DNA of 64,000 nt, taken from NCBI RefSeq assembly GCF_964204645.1, contig NC_134031.1, positions 20,705,307-20,769,306 of the forward strand, read 5' to 3'. The DNA is from Tubulanus polymorphus (Eukaryota; Nemertea; Palaeonemertea; Tubulaniformes; Tubulanidae). Position numbers and translations under genes: made by a program. Below, piece after piece: positions 12,734-27,700 of the stretch; the first letter of the stretch is position 1; the number at the start of each line of letters is the position of its first letter. The notes beneath the pieces were generated by a model. That model saw nothing but the letters and a program-made list of their open reading frames with translations, searched no databases and had not been told where the DNA came from.

Positions 12734-15700
12734 TCACGTCAACGATTTACGAGGCGTTAATTTGTTTTTTCCTTTTTTCGTTTTCGAGGGCGTTGTTTCA
12801 TTTTCCGCAGATTTCTTACGCACGACGAAAGTCAAATCGGCGGTATTGTTCATCGCGTAAAACACATTCGAACACGGTGGAATGGCTAGTTCTGAAAAAA
12901 AAACAAATCCAGGGATCAGAGAATATGAAACATGAAACGGGTCTAAGGGACCAAGGGAGATAAGGGACTTTTATCAATAAATTCATCATTTTTCAGAAGT
13001 TGTAGAGTTACATATACAGATATCAATACAACAGAGGTCATTCATTTATTAAGTACGCATTAGGGGAGGCGGAGGGGTCAGTGAAATGGCGTACTGTAAT
13101 GCTTAATGTATATGAAAAAATGGCCGATTTTGCGTACAGAGGGGGAGGGGGTAGAAAAATTCAAATTTCATGCGTACGTAATAAATTAATGCTCCCACAA
13201 CTATTAATTAACACAGTGAATTTAAGTGGAATTGGCTTTTGCTTTATGATTAACTGCTTTTTCCAGGGCGCAGTTCCAAAGAAGTTTGAGTATATCTACT
13301 GAAAGCCACTGTACTCAGGTGGAGTGTGAAAGATACTCAGTATGTACAGCGGCTAACTCCAATGACTTTTGACTTACTCGCACAAAAACTAAATCTTTTT
13401 TCTGACTTTCTTACGTACTTTCCTATCAATAACTCGGACTTTGCTTATGGCAGACCAATTTTGCTGGTCCCATTTGCCTGAGTTAGGCGAGGTTAACTGT
13501 AAATAGCCATGGAGGGATATAGAAAAGAATGATTGAAGTTTAACGTTAAAAGACTGACATACCTCTATCAGGAAGTATCTGCGCGATACAGTAATCATCC
13601 GCGCAGACCTGGTCATGTAGATCATATTTCTCAAAAACTCTTTTAATCACAGATGATGTATGATCACAGTTAGTCAACTGAAAAAAATAGAACAATCAAA
13701 ACATCGTCATATTTTCAGAAAGAGAAAGTTTTTACCGTGGGTATACGTAATTGATTGTTTTAGATCCCTCAACAAATGATGACGATGGCTATTAGTTTAT
13801 AGCTCGAAACATCGCTCGAAATACAGTTACTCAAGAACTTTACATATTTTGTTGAAATTATTGTGGGGTTTCGTACGTAAAGGTTGATACTGTTTTAAGA
13901 CGAGAAGATACACAATATCCGTGTATGATGATAACGAGAGAAATCCCACAATAACGAAGCCAAGATTGAAAAATTCTATATCAGAATGATTATATTTGAG
14001 GAGCGATGTTTCAGCTAACAACTGTTAGCCATCATCAGGCGTCCTCATGATGGCTTACTCAATGGTTTTCTCGTAATACGTACCAAAATGCCTTTATAGA
14101 GACTGGTGCACGGCGTAGAGAAACCTTCTAATCGCACTTTAATTATACACGTATCAGTCGCTTTAGGATCTTGTGATTCTAACGAATTCATCGATACGGA
14201 ATGTTGAATCTAAAACGATACGAAATCACCTCAATCTTCAATGAATATCAGATGAAGCCACGGAATTGAATATCGTATATTATCTTAATTCCCGGGGAAG
14301 GTGTAAACAGAGACATTCCGGACTTTGGAAGAAAATTTTCAGGGATTAAAATTGTAAATAATGTTTGTATTGGTAAAAAAGAGGTCAATAGAAATACGAG
14401 TACACTCGTAGTCGGCTGCGAACGTGTTAAGGTATACCCTGGTAGACTTACTGGTCGTTTAACTTTAGGTGACGGAGAACTTGAGTTCGTACTGCTTAAA
14501 CTCATCCTATCGTCTGATCCATACGGCGATGATGGCACCGACAAGTTCTCAGCTGACGATCTCCGCGACAACGATAGAAAACTACAAGATAAAAGAATAG
14601 AATTCGAAACTGATGAGGATCCTGAAATAAATTCTTCCAATCAAATTGATCATTATCAGACATTTGACCTTTACGACTATTGCATAATCTTAGGATCAAC
14701 CGAATATACTCTAACATAAGGGCTGATCCAAATAGTAGTAAGACATAAGAATTTACTTGTCAGAGTTTCTAATGTAACATACACTGCAACATCCATTTAC
14801 TTTTTATTCTCAACAGCTTTCCAGGTTAAGCCTAGCAAGTACACAGCAAAAGAAACATTGAAACAAGAAACAGATTGTGTTCACGTCATGTTTAGTTCAC
14901 CCACTCTATGACAGCAGTGAAACAAGAAACTGATTGGTTGTGTCTGTGTTTCTTGTGTTCATAGACATGCAGAGCAATTAAAAATTGAAAAACAGTTTTA
15001 CTAAATAATGTTTCTTGTTTCGGAGCACTCGACAGAGTCAGCAAACAAAATAGAAAAATGTTTCCGTTTCATGTTTATCATGCTGTATGAGCTATAGACT
15101 TGAAAACATCAAATTGGTGTTTATTTTACAGTTCTTCCTAATGAAAGCTTCTGCAAGCAAGAATAGCATTTTATGAGCTGGTCTTTAGGCAGTGAGGCAA
15201 GGAGCATTAGGCATGTTTCGAGAACTCGGATGCTATCGATGCGTCAAAGCATTTGTCTCGAGTATGAATAAGTTATTCTTCAGTGTGTTAGAAAATGCAC
15301 ATAATCAGTTACACATAAGTTAAAACAAAATAATCTGACAGTAGAATTAGAAAGAATTTCACCATGAAGAATTGATTCTTGGATGAATAATGGCTTTTGC
15401 GCTGAATTTACAGAGACATCAATGAAGCTAAAACTATCTTCTCACGAAATATGTACGTATAAATTTCAGTGAAGCTAAATTCATTTTTGAGAAATATATA
15501 AATATATTCAATTCATTCATGCGATGAAGAAATATCTCTACCATTCGCAGGGATTCAAACCAGATGATATATTATCAAGATTGTTCTCTCTTGTGTGGCA
15601 AATTTTTTCCGAAATAAGACGAATGTAGAAAATCTATGATTCCTGCAAATGGGAGGATAATCAATGATTGTGATGATGATGATAGTGGTTGTAGTTAATT

Positions 15701-18700
15701 CTAAAACATTTACCAATTTATCGTGTACGTCAAAGTGTACATTTATATACAACAGTGCTCTCCCTTTTTTCAACGAAAATGAAGAATGATTTTTTTCGAA
15801 AATATATGAGAAAGACTTGTTTAAAACACGTTTTAACGATGAGAAATTAACTGTTTTGAATTGTCACGTATGTACATATGTGTTACTGATGAGAAATGAT
15901 GAACAGGCAACAAGATTTTTCTCCGCAGTGTTTTACAGTATAGAGATCTTGCAGCCATTTGTGTTTTTCACGTCAACATATCGGGATACGTTTAATACCA
16001 GTTTATAAAACCAGCCCCAGTAAAATAAATCTTAGTATAATACCCCAGCTTGAGAGGTTAACTGAGTAACGCGGGGTCTACTGAGAATCTTCATTTTACC
16101 GGGTAGGTTTGGGAATGATATGAGCAATAAACTGTGTAAGGCAGAGTGAATCCAAAAACTAGTGGGGATGACACGAGTTTTCCGACCAACACGGCTTCAT
16201 AAATAAACCATAACATCACATGTGCAAGATCTCTATAGTGCGTTCAGAAATACGTACCAGCAGCATCTTAATATCAGCAATACCCAACTGAATGAACACG
16301 ATTACGCAAGGTTTTATTCAATTCATCGAATTTCCCAAAAAAAAATTACCGACAGAAATTAGATGTGACAAGCCTTTATAAATCAATGGGGCACCAGCAA
16401 TTCTACTGTGGCAGGTAAGGATTCCCCCAGGTTCGCTAATAGCACTAGGTTACCACGCTTCAATTTTAATTTCTTCTTCATTTTCTCATTAATTTTCAGT
16501 GAAATTCATACCAAACATTGAGTGAGATATCGTATCTTTTTGATGACAACTTGTTCGATAATTTTTAGATTTGGAAGCCTTAAAATTCAAGTTCAAATTT
16601 CATCGAAAATGAATTGATTTTCACTACGAATGACCCAGTGCTTTGTGGTGCCATCTAGTGAGTGCTGGTATCCCATTCAGTCAAAATCATAGAAGTCATC
16701 ACAGTTGATATTGTTCATTGCATCGACGACTTATCCAACTTAGTTGAGTAGTAAATGGGACTCCAAAATTGACTTGAGATGTAACGACTTCAGTGAATTT
16801 GACTGTACTACTGCATCTGCAAAGGCCACATAAATCTGTCGACAAATATATTCAATTTGAGCCTCTGTACTCACCTTGGTTTTTTCTTCAAAGAAAGGGA
16901 TTCCAGTTGACACGATAACTCATGACTGCAAAATAATAACGATAAGCTTGAATATACTGGTATTACGACATATTTGCCTGCACATATCAATTAAGACCTG
17001 AAGTACAGTAAATCTCCAGCTATATCTTGATAATTTGGTAGATTTGATTTGGTGTCCCTAACAAATCAACCACATCTGCCGGCAGTGAAACAGGGGTTTG
17101 ACCTTAAGATTGGAAATTGAAATACTTGCATATATAGTTGGGTTATTGGTTGAATTTAGAGATTGTTTTATCACATGCAGATTTTTAGCTGGGAGCCTAG
17201 GGTCAGTGTGCACATTACCGTAAGTTTCAAAGGGTTAAGTACGATCAAACTGCATAAATAGCCTACTTTTGATAAGATGAAATTAAGCTGATCAGAATGT
17301 AGCACGTTTCTATCACATTTCATTATGATTACCTTTCTTTCTCATTGAACACAGCTATTGAATCGAACCATTCGTGAAACCGTGGATCCGGCTGAATGCT
17401 GTACGTTCCAGCTGCCGATTTCAACAACTTAATCATCGCGATTATCTCAAACTCTTTCTTTTTCTTATCGAAATTAATCAGCCCATTTTCCGTATAATCC
17501 GGTATTGCTGTATCGAGATAAGTGAGATCACGTAAAAACGTCCCTAAATACGGCACCGTTCCTTGTATTTGACCCTGAAATAAGAATATTTTATAAACAT
17601 GCTGTTTAATAACCATGAAATATGAATGTTTTAATGCTTTCGTTTAGGGTATCAGGGTCAGTGTACTGTAATAACCATGATGATTTTAGTGAGAATGGCA
17701 CCGGGAAGTTTTGTAGCTGATGAAAATCATTTCATTACTCACCAAATCATACCATGATTTCCTTCTTTGAGAACCTTTACGTCGTAACCTCAACGTACCA
17801 CTACCTTCAGAAGCATTCGCAAATTTTGCTGTACCTTCCTATTAAAATACATAATGAAATACTTAGATACATACGTGTGTACTTTAGTGGTCTACTCTAG
17901 AAAGTTGATGGGGGTTTATCTCTACATACTTTCATGAGAAGTGTTCGGCAGCTGATTTGATTGTTATCCTCGGAAAATATCGCCGATAATTCATCAAATA
18001 ACACTTGATATTCTCTGAAAAAGAAGACTCTTTATGAAACTCGAACAGTATGAAAACAAAGAAAGGTTTTTGACAATCTTATCTTCAGGAACAAAGGCTA
18101 GATACTAGACTAGAACTTTCAAAAATGCACTCAAGTATCAAATCTTAGAAACTTAGAAAATTTTTCATTTAAAATTCTCACTTACTTCGGGACTAGAGAC
18201 CATGTTTTCTTCAACCGATAAATCGGGTTCGATTGTAACCCGCTGACTATTGCGTTTAAAGATGAGAAGTTCTTCAGCTCTCGAAGTTCCTGAAAATGTT
18301 GAGACCAAACATTAAAAGCAGTCCTCCCACTGTGTACATACCGGGTAATACATAAAACCTCGGTTGAGGTGCCTATATTCATTATCAGGGAGGCCACTTT
18401 CCGACTACAAATTCCCTAATTTTTCCATGTTTTGACACGAAATTCCCTGAGTGAATCAGCGTCAAGGAGTCAATGGAGTCTGAATATGGGACTCTTATGA
18501 ATGAGTGGATGGCCAGACACTGATCAGTATTATCTTTACTTTATTGAGTGAATCTAAATCTAAATCGCTACTAATTTAAATGTCATCCATCTGTAAAATG
18601 TCTCCTCCTCACCGCGCGCGCAGACGGCGATTGCGTAATTAAATCGGCTGATTTAAGAGTCAATCAAACCGGTTGCAAGCACTCCACTCGTTGGCTATAA

Positions 18701-21700
18701 CGCTCTGAAGAGTCTTCATCTCTCCAAACGAGCCAGCGAAATTATTGAACCAATCAAATATTCATGCGCAATAAAGCCCCATTATTTATCGGGATCAGTG
18801 TCGTCTGATGAAATTCATCCGGAGAATTCGACGGTTTAAAGGTCTTCTAGATATCATAGAAAATCGTCTGGCTATTTAGATAGATATCTTATTGATATTC
18901 TGCCTCGAGCACTGGCAATAATCCCACAGATACCTAAGAGGCCACTTTCCGCCCCATTTACAAAATCCCTGTCTTAGTCCCTGAATATTCCATTTCATAA
19001 CACAAAATTCCCTCAGTGAATCTGCAGCAGGTGAAAGGAAAAATTCCCCGAGCGAATCTGCTGCAGATAGAAATATTTCTTGGTTTATGTGGGATGTTAC
19101 AATTTATTCACTATTTCTGTGAATCAAGAAATGGTCCAAGGTCTCTGGAGGGCAAGCCGAGTCTTCTGTATCATCATCGACAATATTATTGTACACAATT
19201 TCTTGATTACAAACCCTTGCGATGTCGATCCACTTGGTGATGGCTTTAGCTCGATGCGACGCTTTATGACTGTTAGTTACTGTAAGTATAGTAGATATGA
19301 CCCGATACGATACGGCGTTAAACTGGTCGATTGTCGCGAGAATCGTCTTCGTATCGGCATCTTTGTGTTTCATACGTTTCGACCAAACCCCGCCAAGACA
19401 GTGGTGAGGTACTATTTTTCTGAACAGCTCCTGAAAGAAATTTAGACGAGAAAACTTGTTTGAAAGTTAATCGATGCCTTAAAAATTAACACATTTATTG
19501 TTTCTGCTGATAAAGCGCGTTTCTAATTGCTTCGATTAAGGTTCCATCGCCCAAAAAATCCCGAACTATGAGAGATAAATTCTTGAACTATCACGTATGA
19601 ACTATCACGTACTTGACAGCCATTTCCCACCTCAATTATATCTTCATTTTTTCTCCCTGGGTGCCCCGTATTTTTGGGTCAGAATATACATTATCCGATT
19701 AATAAAAAGAGGCTGCTATTTCTGAAAGTTATTTCATGAAATTTGAAGATGTATTGATGATAACAAGAGCCATTAGTTGTCAAATCAAACAGAATGTCGA
19801 AAACACTTTATCGCGCACATATAAACTCGTACCACTTCATAAATAAGTCTCCAGTGAAGTGATTCCATAAAATTTCATGCTTTCACAGTTGATGGCACTT
19901 ATTTTATGAAATTCTAAATTCTAACGATATTGATATCCGGGTTTGACTACTTATACAGTGTTGTCAGCAGGTCAATGAACACAAGTTGTGGAGAGGCAGA
20001 TCCACAGGTTTTACCGGAGACTTCCATAAGTCGCTCAAAATTTTGAGTGCTCCATTTATTTGAAAGCATTTTTTTTGTCTTAAATGCAATTTCTGTAAAC
20101 GACGGCTTAATTTTGTAAAAGATTCCGGAAGGGTTTCAGAATGAGACTGCTGGCATGCCCTTTTCTTTGCCCGGAAAATAAGTATGACCCGCAAATGTAC
20201 GTAGCCCCTGGATCTCTGGTCCTATTGAGTCTAGTTAGAGGGTGTGATATACCTAGCTGATTGAACGGTAATTTCATCAATCGTAGACTGACAAATTACC
20301 TTAATCAAATGATGATTCGAGCAAGGTTTCAAGTTTTAATTACCCGAGACGGTCTATCGATAATGACGTTAGCTCAATCAAATCTGAGATTTCTAAAGTT
20401 CATAAAGTTCAATCTGCTTGATTACAATGCTTGTTCCCTGCTACACGGATTATTAATGAGCTCTAGTGTGGAATGTATTGAGGAAATCAATTTGTTACAA
20501 CACAAAAATTTGATTAACTCCAAGCATCAAATTTTGCTGATGTAACACGCAATACATGCAACAATCAACGATAATTCAACAGATATCTGTCAGATGAACT
20601 CTGATAGTCAGAATACTTACAGCATCTTTATAAGTAAGTTGTTCGGCCATGACCTCGTATGGAATAGTCATGAATTCATAACAATTAGAACTCGTTCGTA
20701 TGTGTCCTCCAGCATCGTTACTCGGACAAAAATGAAATTTCACTTCAGAATCTGAAAAATATAGAAAATTAAAATGATAAATATCAAATATCATCACTGC
20801 TGCGTTTATAGTTGAATTATAGTGCGTTTATTAGTTGTTATGGCCGCGTGTAAACTACAATATAAACATAATACGATGCCTAAAAAACCAATAAAATACC
20901 AATCAAACGAACAATCAAACGAAACCTGCTGCGACGACAACGCGTTCAATTTTTCTTCTATTTATTTTGCTATTTCTCCAGTGTATTATGAGTCACTGCG
21001 CACCGTCGATCGTATTCACTCCTCGTAACCATAGCAACCAACTGTTGCTTCGTACAACAATTTGACAATTTGTCATTGGATAATTAAAACGAATTGACGT
21101 TATTTCCTGATAATTGGTTATTTTTCTAAACAGTTTAATTAGTCTCGCGGGATATGAATTCTCTGATAAAGTGATTTGCGCAATTTTCGAAAAACACTTT
21201 TTAAAAAATTCTGCTAATTAAACGAGGCATCAGCAACGCTTCTGTAGTGAGCTGAAATCCATCAATTTCACAAGTGTATGAGCAACATACAAGTCGCGAT
21301 CACACAAATGTTTTTGACATAAATGTTTTTGACAAGGGCTTAATCTGGCACTAAACCAATAGTTTACATTGATGTGACAGAGTGCGACTCATCAGTCACA
21401 ACAACAGTGCATTTCAGTAGCAACTGAAAGAGATAGTTATGTGTCAAAATATACGGCAGAAAGTAGAACATGTGCAACTCATAACGACTGGATGAGTACC
21501 GTAGGTTGATGGGTCCTTGGAGTAATATGATTACTCCAAGATGGGCTATAGCATCACAGGCAGTGGCAGTGAATCACGAGTTGCAAGCAGTCCTTACGCT
21601 GACCCACATCCGGCTTAACTGACATATATAAACACAGGTCCTAACGGTGACCTATATAAACACGGGTCCTAACGGTGACCTATATAAACACGGGTCCTAA

Positions 21701-24700
21701 CGGTGACCTATATAAACACAGGTCCTAACGGTGACCTATATAAACACAGGTCCTAACAGTGACCTATATAAACACAGGTCCTAACAGTGACCTATATAAA
21801 CACAGGTCCTAATGGTGACCTATATAAACACGGGTCCTAACAGTGACCTATATAAAGTCAGGTCCTAACGGTGACCTATATAAACACGGGTCCTAACAGT
21901 GACCTATATAAACACGGGTCCTAACAGTGACCTATATAAACACGGGTCCTAACGGTGACCTATATAAACACGGGTCCTAACGGTGACCTATATAAACACA
22001 GGTCCTAACAGTGACCTATATAAACACGGGTCCCAGTGGTTTTAGAGTGAAAACTTACATCGCATCGGAATGTTTTCTTCGCGTTTGAATTTTTCAAGTC
22101 GTTGCTCGGCTCGGTGTCGTAGGTCGACATCTTTGCAGTCGTTGACAGCGAACTCGATTAGTTTATTCAAACTGGCGTAATGGGGCGGATCTCTGAAGTC
22201 ATCCGCGTACGAGTCCAACCAGATATTTATCACGCCCCGATACGACTTGCGATGAGCTTCGCGTATTTCATTCTTCATTTCGACGTCTGAAAGTTTTCGA
22301 TACCTGAAATGAAATAAGTTTATTTGATAAATAAAGGCCACATCTTCGAGTTGATGGTTGAATATCTAGAACAGGATGGCCACCGACTTGCTTTTTCCCT
22401 GACTATTCCCTGACATACACATTGTTTTCCCTGAAGAATTTAAGAATTCAATTGATTTAACCGTTTACTTTATTTACTTTAAACATCGACATCTTGACCG
22501 GAATCTTTTCACAACTCTTCCCCTTCGCGCACTTGGAAGGCGTCGTTAACAATCCAGGGGGTAATGTTAGAGATTAACAGTTATTAAGTCTTAGTCATAA
22601 ATTAGGCGAAAATTGAACTATGTTTACAGCAAATTCGATAACTAACAAGTCTCCAGTTAATGAAGTTGCTAATTTGCCAAGAGACGATTGTGACGTCAAT
22701 CTGTCACAGACACTTTCTTGCAATGTTATCGTATCGAACCAGTTTTATTATCTTATCATGAACATTTAAAAGTCGACAGCTCAGTGTCTATACAGGAGTT
22801 CCCAACAACTGATAAAACAGGGGGCAGATTTAGGGGGTGGTTTTAGGGGTCCTGACACCTGCCTCTGTTATAATAGTTGTCCTAGGGGCGATTCCAGATG
22901 CCAATTTTGAAGGGCTTGTCACATCTCAAAAAGGCACTTTGATGCCCAAAAGCAATCACACTGAAATACACCAATTATCTTTGTTGACAAAATGAAAAAA
23001 GGGCAAAATTTGATGGCCTTGATTGATATTTGATGAACTTGATTGATATTTGATGTACAAGTCTCATAAGTTCCCTGCCAAGATGAAAACCTGAAAGGGT
23101 CCTTTTCGTCAAGACAGAGATTGTTAAAAAAACCTGTAAATTTGACACTTCTTCAAACATACTCTATCGGCGCCTCCTCAGATGACCTTTCACGCAGCTG
23201 CTTTTTCCGACAAATGCCTTTTTCTTTAGGACTGCCAATTTTTCCCTAGATCCGCCTCCATAGAATATTTCCAAAAAAGTTTCTCGCCCGACAAACGTGT
23301 ATTTATTCGAGGCGGCAGACATTTCTTACAAATACTTCGATATCTGATTTAAGTATACGTATGAGGTCTACATAAAACAAAAAGTTCAAGTGCTTTGAAA
23401 ATCAGGGAACATAAATCCCTTATCTCTAAAAGACTAACCGCATTGTACTTCTGATGTAGCCACATAGACTGTCGGCTGATTCTATGCCGGATGATTGTTT
23501 TTAAAAAAGAATTAACAGTAATTTTGATAGCCTGTGGACACTAGAGATAAAGTTGATGATGAAATCTGGTACTCAGGAAGATTGGCTGTAGTTCAGCAGA
23601 TGACAGGCTGTGGCTGCGATCACACGGAGACAGCTGACCTGAATCACTCACCAGTTACTCAAATACGTTCAAAACGATGCTGTGGCAGGTGAGGTTAATC
23701 AAGCACGGGATGCAGGGAAACACAGAAACAGGAGACAGAAACATGTTTCCGAGCATTTTAAAGAATTTTCTAAATTTGAAGCGTATTGCAATTGACTGGT
23801 CGGACACTGGTTACTGGAGAGCAGGGACACGAGAAGGGACACATGTGTGCGTAAACATGACACCCACTAGAGGGATGAACGACAGAGAGAATGGAATATG
23901 TCCAGGAAGGAAACATGATCTCAACAAAGAAGAAGCGCAGATAGAAGAGAAAGAAGAGCAGATTGAATTGTATATCAGTGATTTTTCTACATCATCCAAA
24001 ATGTGTTTCTCCTCTTTATATGAATTCTCCACTAAAGGCATGCATGCCTTCTGTCTCTGTTTTCGTTCCCCATTCACATTTTTCCTCCCGTCATTTTCTC
24101 TTATCTGCTGATTTCCACAATATCCCATCTCTATACAGAGACTGAGCTCTCTGATGGTGACATGGCTTGAATAGGGAATATACGTTTTAACTGATGAATA
24201 TTCTACCTTTGATGTACGAAGCATAAGCAAAAAAGTTCCTTCATTGATTAGGCCACCATTCAGTAATAGGTTTTGGCTGCAGATCACTGATTTTGGCAAG
24301 AACAGTCCAATAGTCTTTTCTGTTTGGACATCTGCCCGTATACATCAGGAATGACATCTAGGTCTTCTGTATTTTAAATGATGGGTTAAATGGTTATATA
24401 ACCCATCTGCTTAACAAAATTCTCATTAGCCACACGATCACACGGGTCAGACTGGCCCGAACCGGGCCCATGTCAAATTTGGCCCGTGCGTAATGAGAGA
24501 ATACGTTCACACATACATCACTGGCTCCTCCCTAAAATACTATCGAAACCATGCAGTGGCAAGTGAGGTGAGATCAACCTTAGATCCGAGCTAGAACCCG
24601 ACACAGGCTCGGTCGGGCCTAATTTGGCCCTCACCAAACGGGCACGGACCCATTTGGCACCAGCGTGATGGTCAAACCTAATCTGACTCGGGCCAACAAC

Positions 24701-27700
24701 GTTCATACGATCACAGCTACGTAATAATCCTATTGTTTCATCTGAGGATATTCTTCAATTATCTATCGGAACATGAGTTGCTCGTAGAGATCCCACGCAT
24801 TGTATCTATTTACGATGATGAAAGTGCCGTTGTTCGTACTCGAGTGGGTGCTTCTTACTGATTTATGAATGAACATTTTTGATATATCTAAATGGAAGCT
24901 GCGTTAAGGCAATATTCGGCTTGTTCGCGCTTTGAATATCAACTGATGTTTCTTCAGGATATAAATTCATTCTTGTAGTCGTGGATTGGTGGAGGATATT
25001 TCACCAAGATCGAGACCAGCTCACTGTTCACGCATACAAAATATCTAGTCCGAAATTTTAGCGCCCAACTCGCGTGTTACGTAGCTGTGTTAATGAGCAG
25101 TTAAGCAAGAAAGTTAGTAACAAAGAAAATGGAATCTAATGAGTCCATAAAAATGAAGAAAAAAAACCAACCGGACATTTTCCTTGGATTTAGGCATTTA
25201 TCAAACAGACACTGATCCGATTTAAATGTATCGGCCGTATTGAATCTAAATATCATTCGAATTCCTTTTGACTTTGATTTAATTTCTTACCTTCTGAATA
25301 AGGCATCTAGAACGTGTTCTACAGAACTGAACGATCGGTAAGTAGCCAGGAACACATTGACGTGGGTCGAATCAATTAATCCATTATCCTGCACTAAATG
25401 AGTTATCAATTTATTCAATGATCCGGCTTTGATGTGACGAACTTTCAACGTCTCCCACGCCAACTTCGAACCGTCATCTTCGATGATATCCTAGAAACAG
25501 AAGACGCGCGTAAAAAACTCATCAAACGAACAAACCTGCCTCTCGTGACGGTACGATAAACCCCCCAGTGCTTCACGCAGCGATGCACACAGTTACTAAA
25601 TGAGCCAGAAAAACATTTTACAGGATACAGTAGTCACTTTCCCCCCATCCAAAAATTCCCTAAGTTTTCGTTGATTATTTTCATGTTATATCACACGAAA
25701 TTCCCTGAATGAATCTGCCGCAGGTGAATAGAGAAATTTCCTGGTTGAAAATATTAAAATTTATCCATTTTTCACAAATAATGTATTGATAAAGAAACGC
25801 TTGGGCATGAATTATGAATATCCTAATTCCCTGGGCCCACAAGTTTGAGTTTTCCGGGTTTCAGGCAAAATTTATCGAATTCCCAGAGATTTCACCGATT
25901 CTTTCAAGATTTTCCCTGATTTCTAGTTCCACAGCCAACCTGACAATAACGCCCAGCTGGTTATGTATATTGTTAATAACTTTGGTATTTAGTAAGTTTT
26001 CATTTTTCTATAAGTATTTGTCAATAATTTATTCAGTTATCCTCTGTCTATAGAAATGCTTGGAGTGAAAATAAAGTAATTCATTTTTTTTCGCCAAAAA
26101 TTTCATCTCTAGAGCAACCATGCTCAATTGCGTGGTTGACTATTTCCGGACTATAGTTCTGACTAACTGACATTCGGTTTCACTTTGTTCACTAATAGCC
26201 GACTACGACAACTCAGATAACTGCAGTCACAGAACATTGAAGGTTCCCAATTCATACAATGATTTCTATGAGCTGACAATCTCGAGCTGGACAATGAAGT
26301 GGCCTATAATGTTCATATTCATACAAGAAATAGAGCACAGTTACCATAAATAGTGCATACTGGCTGTGATCATATTATCTGATTTGGCAATACATTAGCA
26401 TAATACGCAAATGGAAATCCAATATTCCAAAATTTGTTTTCCTTTTATCACCCATGAAACCGGTAAAAATACAATTTTCCAACAGAAACCCATTTTTGAG
26501 GGTTCAGAAAGCAAAGAACATTGAATTTGTTCTTGTTTTCGTGTTTCTGGCTTAACCACTGTATCGAGCTACAGATTCAGGGAATCTAAAAACTCAGCTC
26601 AAAGTTGATCGATTATGAATTAATCTCGATAACGTAAGATTGAGTGTTCGCAACGCCACCTGGTGAGATAGCCGGTGATGTAGTTTCTCATTGCCTGTTT
26701 TGGAGAATTCAAACCAGTTAAATCATGTCTAGACCGATTGACTTGACGGTTTTCATTACAGCATGCAGAAAATACTTGTTCTAATTTCTAATTGGTTGAG
26801 TGACTCTCAATAAGGAAACTGAAGTCTATTGACATGATTTTACTCCAGGCCCGAGACAAGTCTAGCCAGTAATTCTGCTTTTTTCTAATATTGTCTCAGA
26901 CAAAAACGATATCCAATAACGGGGAGTTATTGTATCGGATAAGACATATCCTCACCGGGGCTTCGATCCAGACTCTAATACTGTTAAAAAGTAATCTAAA
27001 ATTTCTTCATTTCAAATTCATGTATAGTTTCAGCGTCTATTAGAATATGTATCTATATTAACACGAGCGAAGCATTCACACGACAGTTTCCATACTGAGC
27101 TCGCTAATGCCTAGTGCACGACAAAAAAGTGTTTAATGCATTTTGAAGATTTGGTTAAATCTGCTCCATAGAACAGTAAAACAAGAAACACTGAAATAGC
27201 CCTAAAGCACCGTTAGTTATGAGATAAGTAGATTTCAGAGTTAATACAGAAATAGCAAAAACGACAACATTTTTCACTTTGAAACTAGGCTTTGTTTCAC
27301 TGGAGTTCGTGAGCAACAAGATAACTTGAGCGATACGCGCCTTATCGCTTAACAGCGCATCATTTTTATATCTTAAATTCAATCATACTAAAAACTCAGT
27401 TCAAAATGATATAATGAACAAACGCAACTACATCATAAAGTCAGTGTAGATAATGGTTTGTTTACTGAGAAACAGCGCACTCACGTCAGGGTGGACGGGT
27501 ACATTATAGGATCGGAGAGCAACTGAGACCACTGTGGATACAAACAGTTCCAGGACTGGGTGAAGGTATCACTTCTCCAGAAACAGTTAGCATTCTCATG
27601 GAATTATCATGCATAGGCCCGGTCCGACATTGTGGATCTATGGCACCAGTGCAAATATTTCACTCCTATAGAGGGAGGTCATATCCTCATTATGTGATTG

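Noticed and set aside
21619-22032. Regular 28-bp repeats like a CRISPR array
   Set aside because: Units are back to back without spacers, in an intron of an animal gene.
23677-24299. Overlapping ORFs of 144 (plus) and 162 (minus) codons
   Set aside because: Opposite strands, low-complexity Glu/Lys and Ser runs, inside an RGL intron next to repeat-like GATCACACGG sequence; no splice structure or family match.
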